The position numbers were made by a program, and so were the translations under genes. Of a stretch of 60,375 bases of DNA, positions 49,199 through 57,122 are shown piece after piece (the first letter of the stretch is position 1; each line of letters opens with the position of its first letter). Below the pieces are notes generated by a model that was not told where the DNA came from, did not search any database, and saw only the letters and a program-made list of their open reading frames with translations. Origin of the DNA: Rhodoplanes serenus (GTDB lineage: Bacteria; Pseudomonadota; Alphaproteobacteria; Rhizobiales; Xanthobacteraceae); assembly GCA_945897515.1 (NCBI GenBank), contig CAMDFO010000024.1, forward strand, positions 1 to 60,375, read 5' to 3'.

Positions 49199-49423
49199 TC
49201 AACGAGGGATCAGCATTTCGGCGATCAGCTTGGTGAGATCGACAAGCACCATCACGAGGAATCCCACAATCACGCCCGCGACGATCCCGACGACGATGCC
49301 GAGCGCGCCGATGAGCCCATGCGCCGCCGCCCAGATTGCGATCGCCCAGAACACCGCGGCGGCCAGCAGTGCGAGATACGGACCAAGCTTGATGAACAGC
49401 TTGACGGCGCGGTAGTCGTTCAT
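49199..49423 (-). CDS. Small membrane protein, two predicted membrane segments
   Basis: This 74-aa protein from MNDYRAVKLFIK has hydrophobic spans at about 12-32 (LGPYLALLAAAVFWAIAIWA) and 35-62 (GLIGALGIVVGIVAGVIVGF). No family is recognised. It is directly upstream of and almost touching the TcuA-like flavoprotein gene (1-bp gap), which suggests a membrane partner, for instance an electron-transfer or anchoring subunit, as TcuB is for TcuA, although it has no cysteine or heme motif. Confidence 0.65.
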   Translation of the reverse strand: MNDYRAVKLFIKLGPYLALLAAAVFWAIAIWAAAHGLIGALGIVVGIVAGVIVGFLVMVLVDLTKLIAEMLIPR

Positions 49424-49470
49424 CGGGCTCGTTCTCGTTCCTGTGCAATTGACGTTTGTAGAGCCGCGGG

Positions 49471-50235
49471 TCAGTTTGGATAAAGCACGGCCTGCTGCGC
49501 GATCACCACAACGCATTCCCGGACGAACCGACCGCGGTCTTCCTCGACCGCCCGCATTGCCGGTTCCGCATGCGCCTTTTTCAACTCGTCCAGGCTTGCG
49601 AACCAGCTCTCCTCGACGCCATCGCAGCCCATTCCCCAAGCATTGCCCTTCTCCGGCGGCAACGGATGGTTCTGCACGTAGCGCTGCATCGTGGGCGCGG
49701 CCTTGAGCAGCAGCGGTGCGTGCTCGTTCTTCCAGTGATCATCGAACTCGGCCAGCGACAGTTCGCTCTTTCGTTTCAGAAAGCAGAACTTCGTGACGCC
49801 TGAGGAAGGCCCTTCGCGAAGCACGGTCTCGGAGACCACCATGCCGGTCGTATTCACCCGCGCAGAGAAGAACTCGTCCTCGTCCGCCTCCAGGACCGCA
49901 CGCGCTTCGGCAAACTGGATGTGCCGCTTGCGGGCCTCGACATCCTTGAACCGGATCCATCCGATCGCATCGTAGTCGTCGCTCGCGCCCGCGATGCCGG
50001 ACGCCTCCCGCACCGGGTCGAAATGAATGTAAGCGGTGACGTTCTCCCAACTCTGACGGGCCATGAAGCTCATCGCGAGCCGGGCATGCTGGCGCCAACG
50101 GGCAAGGAATTGCTCGCGCGTGAGCGGAGGCTTGCGACGCGCGAGATAGAGACGCTTCGGCCTGACCGGCGTTGAGGACATCGAGCGATCCACGCTCGCC
50201 GGCGGCCGCGTCGAACGATCGATAGCGGACGCCAC
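49471..50235 (-). CDS. EthD domain protein, tandem (two domains)
   Basis: This 254-aa protein starts at a GTG at 50235 with GGAG 10 bp upstream (an ATG at 50181 is possible). It contains two ferredoxin-like EthD/DABB-type domains: KRLYLARRKPPLTREQFLAR WRQHARL and later KFCFLKRKSELSLAEFDDHW KNEHAPLL. The FDDHWKNEHAPLL motif is the EthD hallmark. EthD proteins act in ether or lactone catabolism and related small aldolase/cyclase reactions. It lies 20 bp downstream of the Bug receptor gene and 47 bp upstream of the small membrane protein gene. Confidence 0.85.
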   Translation of the reverse strand: MASAIDRSTRPPASVDRSMSSTPVRPKRLYLARRKPPLTREQFLARWRQHARLAMSFMARQSWENVTAYIHFDPVREASGIAGASDDYDAIGWIRFKDVEARKRHIQFAEARAVLEADEDEFFSARVNTTGMVVSETVLREGPSSGVTKFCFLKRKSELSLAEFDDHWKNEHAPLLLKAAPTMQRYVQNHPLPPEKGNAWGMGCDGVEESWFASLDELKKAHAEPAMRAVEEDRGRFVRECVVVIAQQAVLYPN

Positions 50236-50255
50236 GCGAGTGAAACTCCAGACCC

Positions 50256-51233
50256 TTAATTGGTCTTCGGCGGGCCGAACACGTCGGCGAGCACCTGCAT
50301 CTCATCCACGACAATCTTCTTCATCTTGGCGCCATCGCCGAAGAAGGGCTCGTTGCCGCCGCGACCGAGCGCCGTCACGACTTCCTTGTCCTTGAGCACG
50401 TCATTGACCGCCGCATGCCAGATGTCGACGATGTTCTTCGGCGTGTTCGGGGCTGCCGAGAAGCCGTTCCATTGCACGGTCTCGATGCCAGGGTACCCAA
50501 GCTCAGTGGTCGACGGCACGTCGGGCAGCAGGCTCGACCGCTGGTCGGCAAACACCGCCAGCACACGGACCTTCTTCGAAGTAATGAACGGCGCGTTGGC
50601 GGCATAGGAGCCCGCACCGAACATCACGTGGCCGCCGGCGACTTGCACCGCCGCGTCCGCCCCGCCCTTGGAGGCCACGGCGCGGGTCTGCGCAACATCG
50701 ACGCCGATATGCTTGAACAGCTTGCGGAACGCCAGATCGATCACGCCGGTACCGCCGAGCGACGTCCAGGTGATCGAGCGCGGGTCCTTTTTGATCGCAG
50801 CCACGACGTCGTTCATCGTCTGGTATGGCGAGTTGGCATTCACGACGAGGAACATCGAGGTCTGCATCGTCAGCGTGACAAACGTCCGGTCGGTCACCTT
50901 GTACGGAAGATTCGGCACGACGATCGATAGGAGCGAACTCGATGACATCAAATCGACGAGAACCTTATGTCCGTCCGGCGGCGAGCGCATGACGTCGTCA
51001 ACTGCCGGCACCGTATTGCCGCCCGTGATATTCACGACGCGCACCGGATTTTTCCATTTTTCCTGCAGAGCCTTGGCAAGAACGCGCGCGCCGGCGTCGG
51101 TCGAACCTCCTGGAGAATGCGGGCCGACGACCTCCACCACCTTCGACGGGAACTGTTGTGCGGCGACGGGTCCGGCGAGTGCGACCAGCGCAGCGGCCGC
51201 AGGCAAGCCCAACCGGTGACAGAGCGTGTTCAT
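50256..51233 (-). CDS. tctC: Bug-family solute receptor, partner of TctAB
   Basis: This 325-aa protein from MNTLCHRLG has a Sec signal ending near GPVAAQQ. It has the Bug words FPSKVVEVVGPHSPGGSTDA, RVVNITGGNTVPAVDD and PPDGHKVLVDLMSS. The start at 51233 is preferred to 51239 because GGGGAGGA is then 6 bp upstream. It is divergent from tctA-tctB across 264 bp and is the only Bug gene adjacent to TctAB, so it is the probable receptor. First gene of an operon with EthD, membrane-protein and flavoprotein genes. Confidence 0.9.
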   Translation of the reverse strand: MNTLCHRLGLPAAAALVALAGPVAAQQFPSKVVEVVGPHSPGGSTDAGARVLAKALQEKWKNPVRVVNITGGNTVPAVDDVMRSPPDGHKVLVDLMSSSSLLSIVVPNLPYKVTDRTFVTLTMQTSMFLVVNANSPYQTMNDVVAAIKKDPRSITWTSLGGTGVIDLAFRKLFKHIGVDVAQTRAVASKGGADAAVQVAGGHVMFGAGSYAANAPFITSKKVRVLAVFADQRSSLLPDVPSTTELGYPGIETVQWNGFSAAPNTPKNIVDIWHAAVNDVLKDKEVVTALGRGGNEPFFGDGAKMKKIVVDEMQVLADVFGPPKTN

Positions 51234-51497
51234 GCGCATTCCTCCCCATGGATTCTTCAGGATTGCTGTTGCTTTGAACTTAGTACGCCGCGCATCGGCG
51301 ACACAACAGAAACAGGCATACCGGGGGCGCATGCTGCATTGCGCTTGAAGTGGTGCAAGTCGTCGCAGATTGCCGTCGCGCTTCCTTCTGGTTTACGCTG
51401 ATAAAAGAGCAGGCGGCTGTTTCAGTTGTAGCGCGTTCGGAATTCGCGTGGCCCCGGTTGGCGGCGTGAGGCTTCATTCCCGCACCGGGATCGAGAC
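51234..51497. promoter_or_regulatory. Divergent control region, tctC operon and tctAB operon
   Basis: 264 bp head to head. A ribosome site for tctC (GGGGAGGA) lies at the left edge, and tctA has only a weak one (GGGATCGAG). No recognisable operator. Control of receptor and permeases from one region would couple them. Confidence 0.4.
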
Positions 51498-53018
51498 ATG
51501 ACAGAGTTCGGCCTGATCGACGGGCTCGCAAACGCGCTCACCTTCGCCAATCTCGGCTACGCGTTGATCGGCTGCATCCTGGGCATGCTCGTCGGCATCC
51601 TGCCGGGGCTGGGGCCGGCCTCCGCCATGGCCATCCTGCTGCCAACCGCGATGTATCTGCCACCGGCGGGCGCCATCATCATCATGGCGGGCATCTACTA
51701 CGGCGCCATGTATGCCGGCTCCACGACCGCCATCCTGATGAATATCCCGGGCGAAGTCGCCTCGGTCGTCACCGCGATCGACGGCTTCCAGATGACACGG
51801 CAAGGCCGCGCGGGCGAGGCGCTCGCGATCGCGGCGATTGGCTCGTTCATCGCGGGAGTGCTGGGGACGCTCGCCATCGCCTGGCTAGGACCGGCGCTGG
51901 CAGAACTCGCGCTGCAGTTCGGACCGCCTGAGTATTTCGGGCTCGTATTATTCAGTCTTACCGCGCTGATCAGCTTCTCCGGGCGATCGCTGCTGCTCGG
52001 GATCGCGATGGGCGTGCTCGGCATCTGGCTCGCAACCATCGGCAACGATCCGCTGAGCGGCACCCAGCGAATGACCTTCGGCAACATCCAGATGATGAAG
52101 GGCATCGACATCATTCCGCTGACCGTCGGTTTGTTCGGCATCGGAGAGGTTCTGTTCAACGCTCGCTCGGAGATGAAGCGCATTTTCATGGGCAGGTTGC
52201 CGCGCTGGTATCAGATGTTTCCGCGCGGCAAGCAGCTCGTGCGCGGCTTGACCGCGAGCCTGCGCGGTACCGCGACCGGCGCGGTGATGGGCCTGCTGCC
52301 CGGAATGGTGCCGGCACTGACCACGTATCTCGCCTACGACGTCGAGCGAAAGGTCAGCCGTCACCGCGACGAGCTTGGCAAGGGCGCGATCGAAGGCGTA
52401 GCGGCGCCGGAAGCGGCGAACAATGCAACCGCGATGTCGGGCTTCATTCCGCTGCTGTCACTCGGCATTCCGACGAGCCCGGCGCTGGCGATCGTCTTGA
52501 GCACGCTCGTGCTGAATGGGCTGCAGCCCGGCCCCACCCTGTTTACGCAGCACGCCGATCTCGCATTCACCGTAATCGCCAGCATGGTGATTTCCAACGG
52601 CATCCTGCTTGTCATGTCCTTGCCGCTGATCGGGGTGTGGGCGCGCATCAGCCTGATCCCCTACAGCATTCTTGGGCCGATCGTTCTCGGCATCTGCATC
52701 ATCGGCGCCTACGCGCCGCGCAACACGCTATTCGACGTCGGTGTCGCCATCCTGTTCGGCGTGGTGGGTTACATCATGCGACGGCTCGACTGGCCGATGG
52801 CGCCGCTGATCCTGGGATTCCTCATGGGACGCCTGTTCGAGGAATCGCTGCGGCAGTCGCTGAGCATCTCAGACGGTAGCATCGCGATTTTCTTCAGCCG
52901 TCCGATTCCGGCGGCCTGTATCGCAGCCGCAGTGCTGGTCACGGTTGTGATGCTGTACGTCAAATGGCGCTCGCGAACCGTTTCGGGGCTGATCGCAAAA
53001 AGCGCCAATGAACTATGA
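51498..53018 (+). CDS. tctA: Tripartite tricarboxylate transporter large permease (TctA)
   Basis: This 506-aa permease has about 12 membrane segments, with the TctA motifs GCILGMLVGILPGLGPASAM, YYGAMYAGSTTAILMNIPGE and GVAAPEAANNATAMSGFIPL plus LGIPTSPALAIVLSTLVLNG. The repeated GxPxG-type PGxLPG and PAxAA segments define the transport core. It overlaps tctB by 11 bp and is divergent from tctC. This is the sole TctA in the window, against five Bug receptors. Confidence 0.94.
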   Translation: MTEFGLIDGLANALTFANLGYALIGCILGMLVGILPGLGPASAMAILLPTAMYLPPAGAIIIMAGIYYGAMYAGSTTAILMNIPGEVASVVTAIDGFQMTRQGRAGEALAIAAIGSFIAGVLGTLAIAWLGPALAELALQFGPPEYFGLVLFSLTALISFSGRSLLLGIAMGVLGIWLATIGNDPLSGTQRMTFGNIQMMKGIDIIPLTVGLFGIGEVLFNARSEMKRIFMGRLPRWYQMFPRGKQLVRGLTASLRGTATGAVMGLLPGMVPALTTYLAYDVERKVSRHRDELGKGAIEGVAAPEAANNATAMSGFIPLLSLGIPTSPALAIVLSTLVLNGLQPGPTLFTQHADLAFTVIASMVISNGILLVMSLPLIGVWARISLIPYSILGPIVLGICIIGAYAPRNTLFDVGVAILFGVVGYIMRRLDWPMAPLILGFLMGRLFEESLRQSLSISDGSIAIFFSRPIPAACIAAAVLVTVVMLYVKWRSRTVSGLIAKSANEL

Positions 53019-53508
53019 GAGCGAACAGAAAAAACGACGGAAACCCGTGATGCCCAAGATCGTGCTCGGAGCCATTTTTGTCGTGCTGGCCGCCATCTCG
53101 TTTTGGGACGGCTACCGCATTATGACAACGCTGCGCCGGCCCGGCGTGTATGACGGCCTCGGTCCGGACCGCTACCTCCTTGTCATCGCCGCCATGATGC
53201 TGCTCCTCGGTGTGGCTCTCGCTGTACAAGGCGCGCGCGAATATCGCCAGCGCACGCCGCAAGCCGCCAACGATCAAGCCTCGAACCGTCACCTTTGGCT
53301 GTTGGCGACGATCTGCGGCTACGCGTTCTTGATCTGGTTTCTGGGCTATGCGGCGGCGACGCTCGCATTTTTCATCGCTGCGCTCTGGATCATGGGGCAG
53401 CGGAACTGGCGATGGAACTTGCCGTCGGCGATCGCGCTCACCGTGGCTTACTATTTCATGTTCGAGTACGCCGCCGACATCTCCTTGCCTCAGGGCGTGT
53501 TCGGCTGA
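53008..53508 (+). CDS. tctB: Tripartite tricarboxylate transporter small permease (TctB)
   Basis: This 166-aa protein has four membrane spans, for example PKIVLGAIFVVLAAISFWDG, YLLVIAAMMLLLGVALAVQG, HLWLLATICGYAFLIWFLGY and LPSAIALTVAYYFMFEYA. It starts inside the 3' end of tctA (11-bp overlap) and is followed after 11 bp by the TIM-barrel isomerase gene. Confidence 0.9.
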   Translation: MNYESEQKKRRKPVMPKIVLGAIFVVLAAISFWDGYRIMTTLRRPGVYDGLGPDRYLLVIAAMMLLLGVALAVQGAREYRQRTPQAANDQASNRHLWLLATICGYAFLIWFLGYAAATLAFFIAALWIMGQRNWRWNLPSAIALTVAYYFMFEYAADISLPQGVFG

Positions 53509-53519
53509 TCGTTGGACAA

Positions 53520-54338
53520 ATGAGCATGCGTCCGCTGACTCTCGGCTATCTCACGCTTGAAGACGTATCGCCCGCCGAGCTGGTGAACGTGGCGGCTGCC
53601 GCTAGGTTTGAAGCCGTGGGAATCCGGATCACCGGGCGGAAGAAATCCGATCCGTATTTTCCGATCGTGGGAAGCCGCGACGCCGTGCGCGACATCAAGC
53701 GCCGTCTCGACGACACCGGCGTCCGGCTCTCGAACATCGGCGCCTACTACGTTACCCCCGACACCAGCGCGGCCGACTTCGCCCCGATTGTGGACATCGC
53801 AGCCGAGCTCGGCGCACCTCTGATTGTCGCCAACAATCACGACACCAACGCGGAGCACTATTTCGATACGATGGCGGGCTATTGCGACCTTGCCGCGCAG
53901 GCGGGCATCCGTCTGGTGCTGGAGTTCATGCGCTACAGCCAGGCGACCTCGCTCGAACATGCGTTGCGCATTCTCGACACCCTGGGCCGAGACAATTTCG
54001 GGTTGCTGGCGGACCCGCTACACCTAAGCCGATCCGGTGGCCATCCGTCCGATCTACGACGGGTGGACGCTAAGCGAATTTTCCTGGCGCAACTCTGCGA
54101 CGCCAAAGGACCGCCGTCCACGGCCATTGCCGAGATCACTCATGAGGCGCGCAACGGCCGGCTCAACCCCGGCGATGGCGACCTGCCGCTCGACGCGTTC
54201 ATCGATGCACTGCCGCCCGGCATCGAGCTCGAATGCGAAGTGCCGCAGACCGCATTGGCGCACCTGCCGGCTGTCGAACGCGCCAAGCGCGTCGCGAATG
54301 CATGCCGGTCATTCCTGAATCGACATGCAACGGCATGA
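53520..54338 (+). CDS. Sugar phosphate isomerase/epimerase-like TIM-barrel protein
   Basis: This 272-aa protein (from MSMRPLTLGYLTLEDVSP) belongs to the AP-endonuclease-2/xylose-isomerase fold. It has RLSNIGAYYVTPDTSAADFA, IAAELGAPLIVANNHD, GIRLVLEFMRYSQATSLEHA (metal Glu), FGLLADPLHLSRSGGHPSDL (metal Asp/His) and a C-terminal GIELECEVP (last metal Glu). Family members isomerise sugars, inosose or hydroxypyruvate. It is the third gene of the tctAB operon, so it may act on the imported acid. Confidence 0.85.
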   Translation: MSMRPLTLGYLTLEDVSPAELVNVAAAARFEAVGIRITGRKKSDPYFPIVGSRDAVRDIKRRLDDTGVRLSNIGAYYVTPDTSAADFAPIVDIAAELGAPLIVANNHDTNAEHYFDTMAGYCDLAAQAGIRLVLEFMRYSQATSLEHALRILDTLGRDNFGLLADPLHLSRSGGHPSDLRRVDAKRIFLAQLCDAKGPPSTAIAEITHEARNGRLNPGDGDLPLDAFIDALPPGIELECEVPQTALAHLPAVERAKRVANACRSFLNRHATA

Positions 54339-54402
54339 CGCCTTGCCTTGCGCATGATACCGTCGTGCCATCCTGCTTCGCGTGACGCGCCCTGAGGGAC
54401 TC

Positions 54403-55398
54403 ATGATGATCAGTCGCCGTTCACTTATCGAACTCATCGGCGCATCGGCCGTATCTGGCGGGCTGCCGTCTATTGCCTCCGCTCAGCAGTATCCGGACAA
54501 GCCGATCCACATTGTCGTGCCGTTTCCTCCCGGCGGCTCGCTGGACGGCGCGCCGCGCATCGTCGCTCAGCACATCGTCGCTCGCAACGGCTGGTCGATC
54601 GTCGTCGACAACCGGCCCGGAGCCGGCGGTCAATTGGGCTCGGTCATCGGAAAGCAGGCGCCTCCGGACGGCTATCTGCTCACTGCCATCAACGGCGTGA
54701 CCCACGGCTCGGCAGCGGCACTCAAGCGCGACCTCGGCTATGATCCGATCAAGGATTTTGTGCCGATCATCCTGATTGCGGACGCTCCCATGGTGGTGCT
54801 GGTCAGCAGCGAGCTTCCGGTGCGGACGGTCCCGGAATTTCTCGATCTGCTCCGCAAGCAGCCAGGCAAACTTAACTACGGAAGCGGTGGCTTTGGCACG
54901 CAGCATCATCTAGCAGCGGCGATGCTGCTCGATAAGGCGGGGCTGCCACCCAGCATTGCGACCCACGTGCCCAGCAGGGGCCTGGCGCTTGCGATCACCG
55001 ACATGCTGGCCGGCAGTGTCCAGTTCATCATTTCCAGCGTTGGACCGGCATGGCAGCACGTGGCCGCCGGCAAGTTTCGAGCGTTGGCCGTGACCAGTCC
55101 GAAGCGGCTGACGCGCTTTCCGGACTTGCCGACGATGGTGGAACTTGGATACCGCGATTTCGAAATCCTGGCGTGGAGCGGCCTTGCCGCCCCGGCAGGA
55201 ACGCCGCAGAGCATCGTTACGCGATGGAATGAGGCGGTAAATCAGGCCCTCACCGACGCCAACGTCCAGAAGCAGCTGGCCGGTTTCGATTTCGACCCGC
55301 GCGGCGGCACGCCGGCGGAATTCGCCGGCTTCATCGCCCGCGAGATCGTGCGGTATAGAGGGCTTGGCGAAAGTGCGGGCCTGCTGAAGGCGACATGA
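54403..55398 (+). CDS. Bug-family solute receptor with twin-arginine signal
   Basis: This 331-aa protein has an N-terminus MMISRRSLIELIGASAVSGG containing S-R-R-x-L-I, a Tat-type signal unlike the Sec signals of the other Bug proteins here. It then has YPDKPIHIVVPFPPGGSLDG, IVVDNRPGAGGQLGSVIG, PPDGYLLTAINGVTHG and RFPDLPTMVELGYRDF. A ribosome site GAGGGAC precedes the first ATG. It is followed after 48 bp by two metallo-beta-lactamase-fold genes. Confidence 0.92.
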   Translation: MMISRRSLIELIGASAVSGGLPSIASAQQYPDKPIHIVVPFPPGGSLDGAPRIVAQHIVARNGWSIVVDNRPGAGGQLGSVIGKQAPPDGYLLTAINGVTHGSAAALKRDLGYDPIKDFVPIILIADAPMVVLVSSELPVRTVPEFLDLLRKQPGKLNYGSGGFGTQHHLAAAMLLDKAGLPPSIATHVPSRGLALAITDMLAGSVQFIISSVGPAWQHVAAGKFRALAVTSPKRLTRFPDLPTMVELGYRDFEILAWSGLAAPAGTPQSIVTRWNEAVNQALTDANVQKQLAGFDFDPRGGTPAEFAGFIAREIVRYRGLGESAGLLKAT

Positions 55399-55446
55399 TC
55401 AGGTCGTCGTCGCTAATCAGCCCGCTTGAACTGTTTACGGAGAAAC

Positions 55447-56235
55447 ATGTTGCAAACGCAATTCGCGGAACGGATCAAAACACCGACCTTGCCGCGCGAA
55501 ATCGCTCCTGGAACCTTCTGGTTTGGCTGCTGCCTTGAGGTTCAACAGCCCCCCAAGGTTCTGCACAACCACAATTCCAGCTATCTGCTGATCGGCGACA
55601 CGGCGACGGTCCTGGTTGATACCGGGATGCCTTATGGGTGGGCGCAGTTGCGCTCCGAATTGCAGACGGTACTGAATGGGCGTCCGCTGGATTACGTGTT
55701 TCCCACCCATCCCGAAGCGCCCCACATGGGCAACATCGGTGCGCTGCTGGAACTTTATCCCCGCATGAAGCTCGCCGGCGATCTTCGCAACTACCATCTG
55801 TATTATCCGCACGCGCAGGACCGGTTCCTGACCATGCGTCCGGAAGAGTCGCTGGATCTGGGCGGACGCCGGCTGCAGGCAGTCACCGCCGTCATCCATG
55901 ACATTCCCAACACGCTCTGGGGCTACGAGCCGGACCAGCGCATCCTGTTCGTCAGCGATGCCTACCCGTACACGCACGAGCATGAAGCGCATCAGTGCGG
56001 CCTGACCTCCGAGGAGCTTCCGGAAGAGATACGCCCGGAGGATACCAGCGTGGTGATCGGCTTCGCTCTCAACTGGGTGCGTCATGTCGATACCGATCTC
56101 GTCATGACCAGACTTAATGCTTTTTTGGAAAGCCACCCGGTCGACATCATCGGGCCGGCGCATGGCGGCGTCGTCACCAATCCCAAGCAGGTCACGAAAA
56201 TTTTCGAGCAAGGCATGCGGCGAGTGAGGGGTTAG
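55447..56235 (+). CDS. Metallo-beta-lactamase-fold protein, flavodiiron-like site (copy 1)
   Basis: This 262-aa protein has the motif H88-P-E90-A-P-H93-M-G-N (FPTHPEAPHMGN), which follows the HxExDH diiron pattern of flavodiiron proteins but with Pro92 in place of Asp. Later ligands are present: His151 (AVIHDIPN), Asp171 (FVSDAYPY) and His239 (GPAHGG). Six of seven diiron ligands are thus retained. It lacks a flavodoxin domain. It is 1 bp upstream of a paralogue with a different subset of ligands. Confidence 0.82.
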   Translation: MLQTQFAERIKTPTLPREIAPGTFWFGCCLEVQQPPKVLHNHNSSYLLIGDTATVLVDTGMPYGWAQLRSELQTVLNGRPLDYVFPTHPEAPHMGNIGALLELYPRMKLAGDLRNYHLYYPHAQDRFLTMRPEESLDLGGRRLQAVTAVIHDIPNTLWGYEPDQRILFVSDAYPYTHEHEAHQCGLTSEELPEEIRPEDTSVVIGFALNWVRHVDTDLVMTRLNAFLESHPVDIIGPAHGGVVTNPKQVTKIFEQGMRRVRG

Positions 56236-56236
56236 C

Positions 56237-57070
56237 ATGTCTCGCGTCGAGCAGGTTGCAGACGACGTTCTGGTTCTCTCCGATGTGGTGCCGATCGATG
56301 GGCGCGTGAGTTGGCTCACGCCCCGCGCCAAGGGGTTCGAGCCGTATAACGAATATCTGGTGTTGTCCGGGGACAATGCGCTGCTGTTCGAAACCGGCGT
56401 TCCGGTGCACGGCCCTTCGCTGGTGCAATCGCTGAAGGAAATCCTCGGGTCGCGCAGGCTCGCAGTCTATCCCAGCCGGATCGAGCTCGATAGCATCGGC
56501 AATCTCGGCCGAATTCTCGAAGAGATACCCAACACCATCGTGGGCTGTGCCAATCCGATCGAGCCGACCAGACTGGCGCATCTCAGCGATTGGACCACGC
56601 CAAAAGCGCCGTTCTTCCGATTCCTGGTTGGCAACACACTGGCGGAGATCGGATTTCCGCAACTGAGCGTCGTCGACCCGGCCATTCGCACACTCGGCAC
56701 GTCCTGGCTCTGGCACGAGCCCGGCAAAATTCTTTTCTGCGCGGACTTCTTCTGCAACGACATGCTCGCGAGCGAAGGCCAATCCGTCATTCGCCGCGAT
56801 GGCGAAGCACTCATCGCTCCGGAAGGCCTGCGCGCCTGCATCCTTCGGAAGTTCGACTGGTTGGGAGAGGCGAGCACGGAAAAACTTCTGCCAGCCTGGG
56901 ACAAGCTGTTCGGAAGCATCAGCCCGGCGGTTCTGGCTCCGGTGCATGGCCGCGTGCAGTTCGGCGCAAAGCTGGCAGCCGAAGTCCTGGCGGATTATCG
57001 CAAGGCTCTGTTCTTTCCCGACGATACCTCGGCCAAGCATCCGGTGCTGGCGCAAGGCGTCAGCGGATAA
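56237..57070 (+). CDS. Metallo-beta-lactamase-fold protein, degenerate site (copy 2)
   Basis: This 277-aa paralogue of the preceding gene is aligned through EYLVLSGDNALLFETGVPVH and the motif S80-R81-I82-E83-L84-D85-S86-I-G-N. Relative to the flavodiiron pattern it keeps Glu83 and Asp85 but loses both His residues (Arg81, Ser86). The third His is Arg (AIRTLGTS), while Asp170 (FCADFF) and a late PVHGRV His remain. It is unlikely to bind two metals as a monomer. It follows copy 1 by one base, so the two are co-translated. A heterodimer with a shared site, or a pseudoenzyme regulator, is possible. Confidence 0.8.
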   Translation: MSRVEQVADDVLVLSDVVPIDGRVSWLTPRAKGFEPYNEYLVLSGDNALLFETGVPVHGPSLVQSLKEILGSRRLAVYPSRIELDSIGNLGRILEEIPNTIVGCANPIEPTRLAHLSDWTTPKAPFFRFLVGNTLAEIGFPQLSVVDPAIRTLGTSWLWHEPGKILFCADFFCNDMLASEGQSVIRRDGEALIAPEGLRACILRKFDWLGEASTEKLLPAWDKLFGSISPAVLAPVHGRVQFGAKLAAEVLADYRKALFFPDDTSAKHPVLAQGVSG

Positions 57071-57122
57071 TCTCGCTGCTGCGGATCGCGGGCCGCTGCC
57101 GGCATGGCAGAGGCCATCGGCC

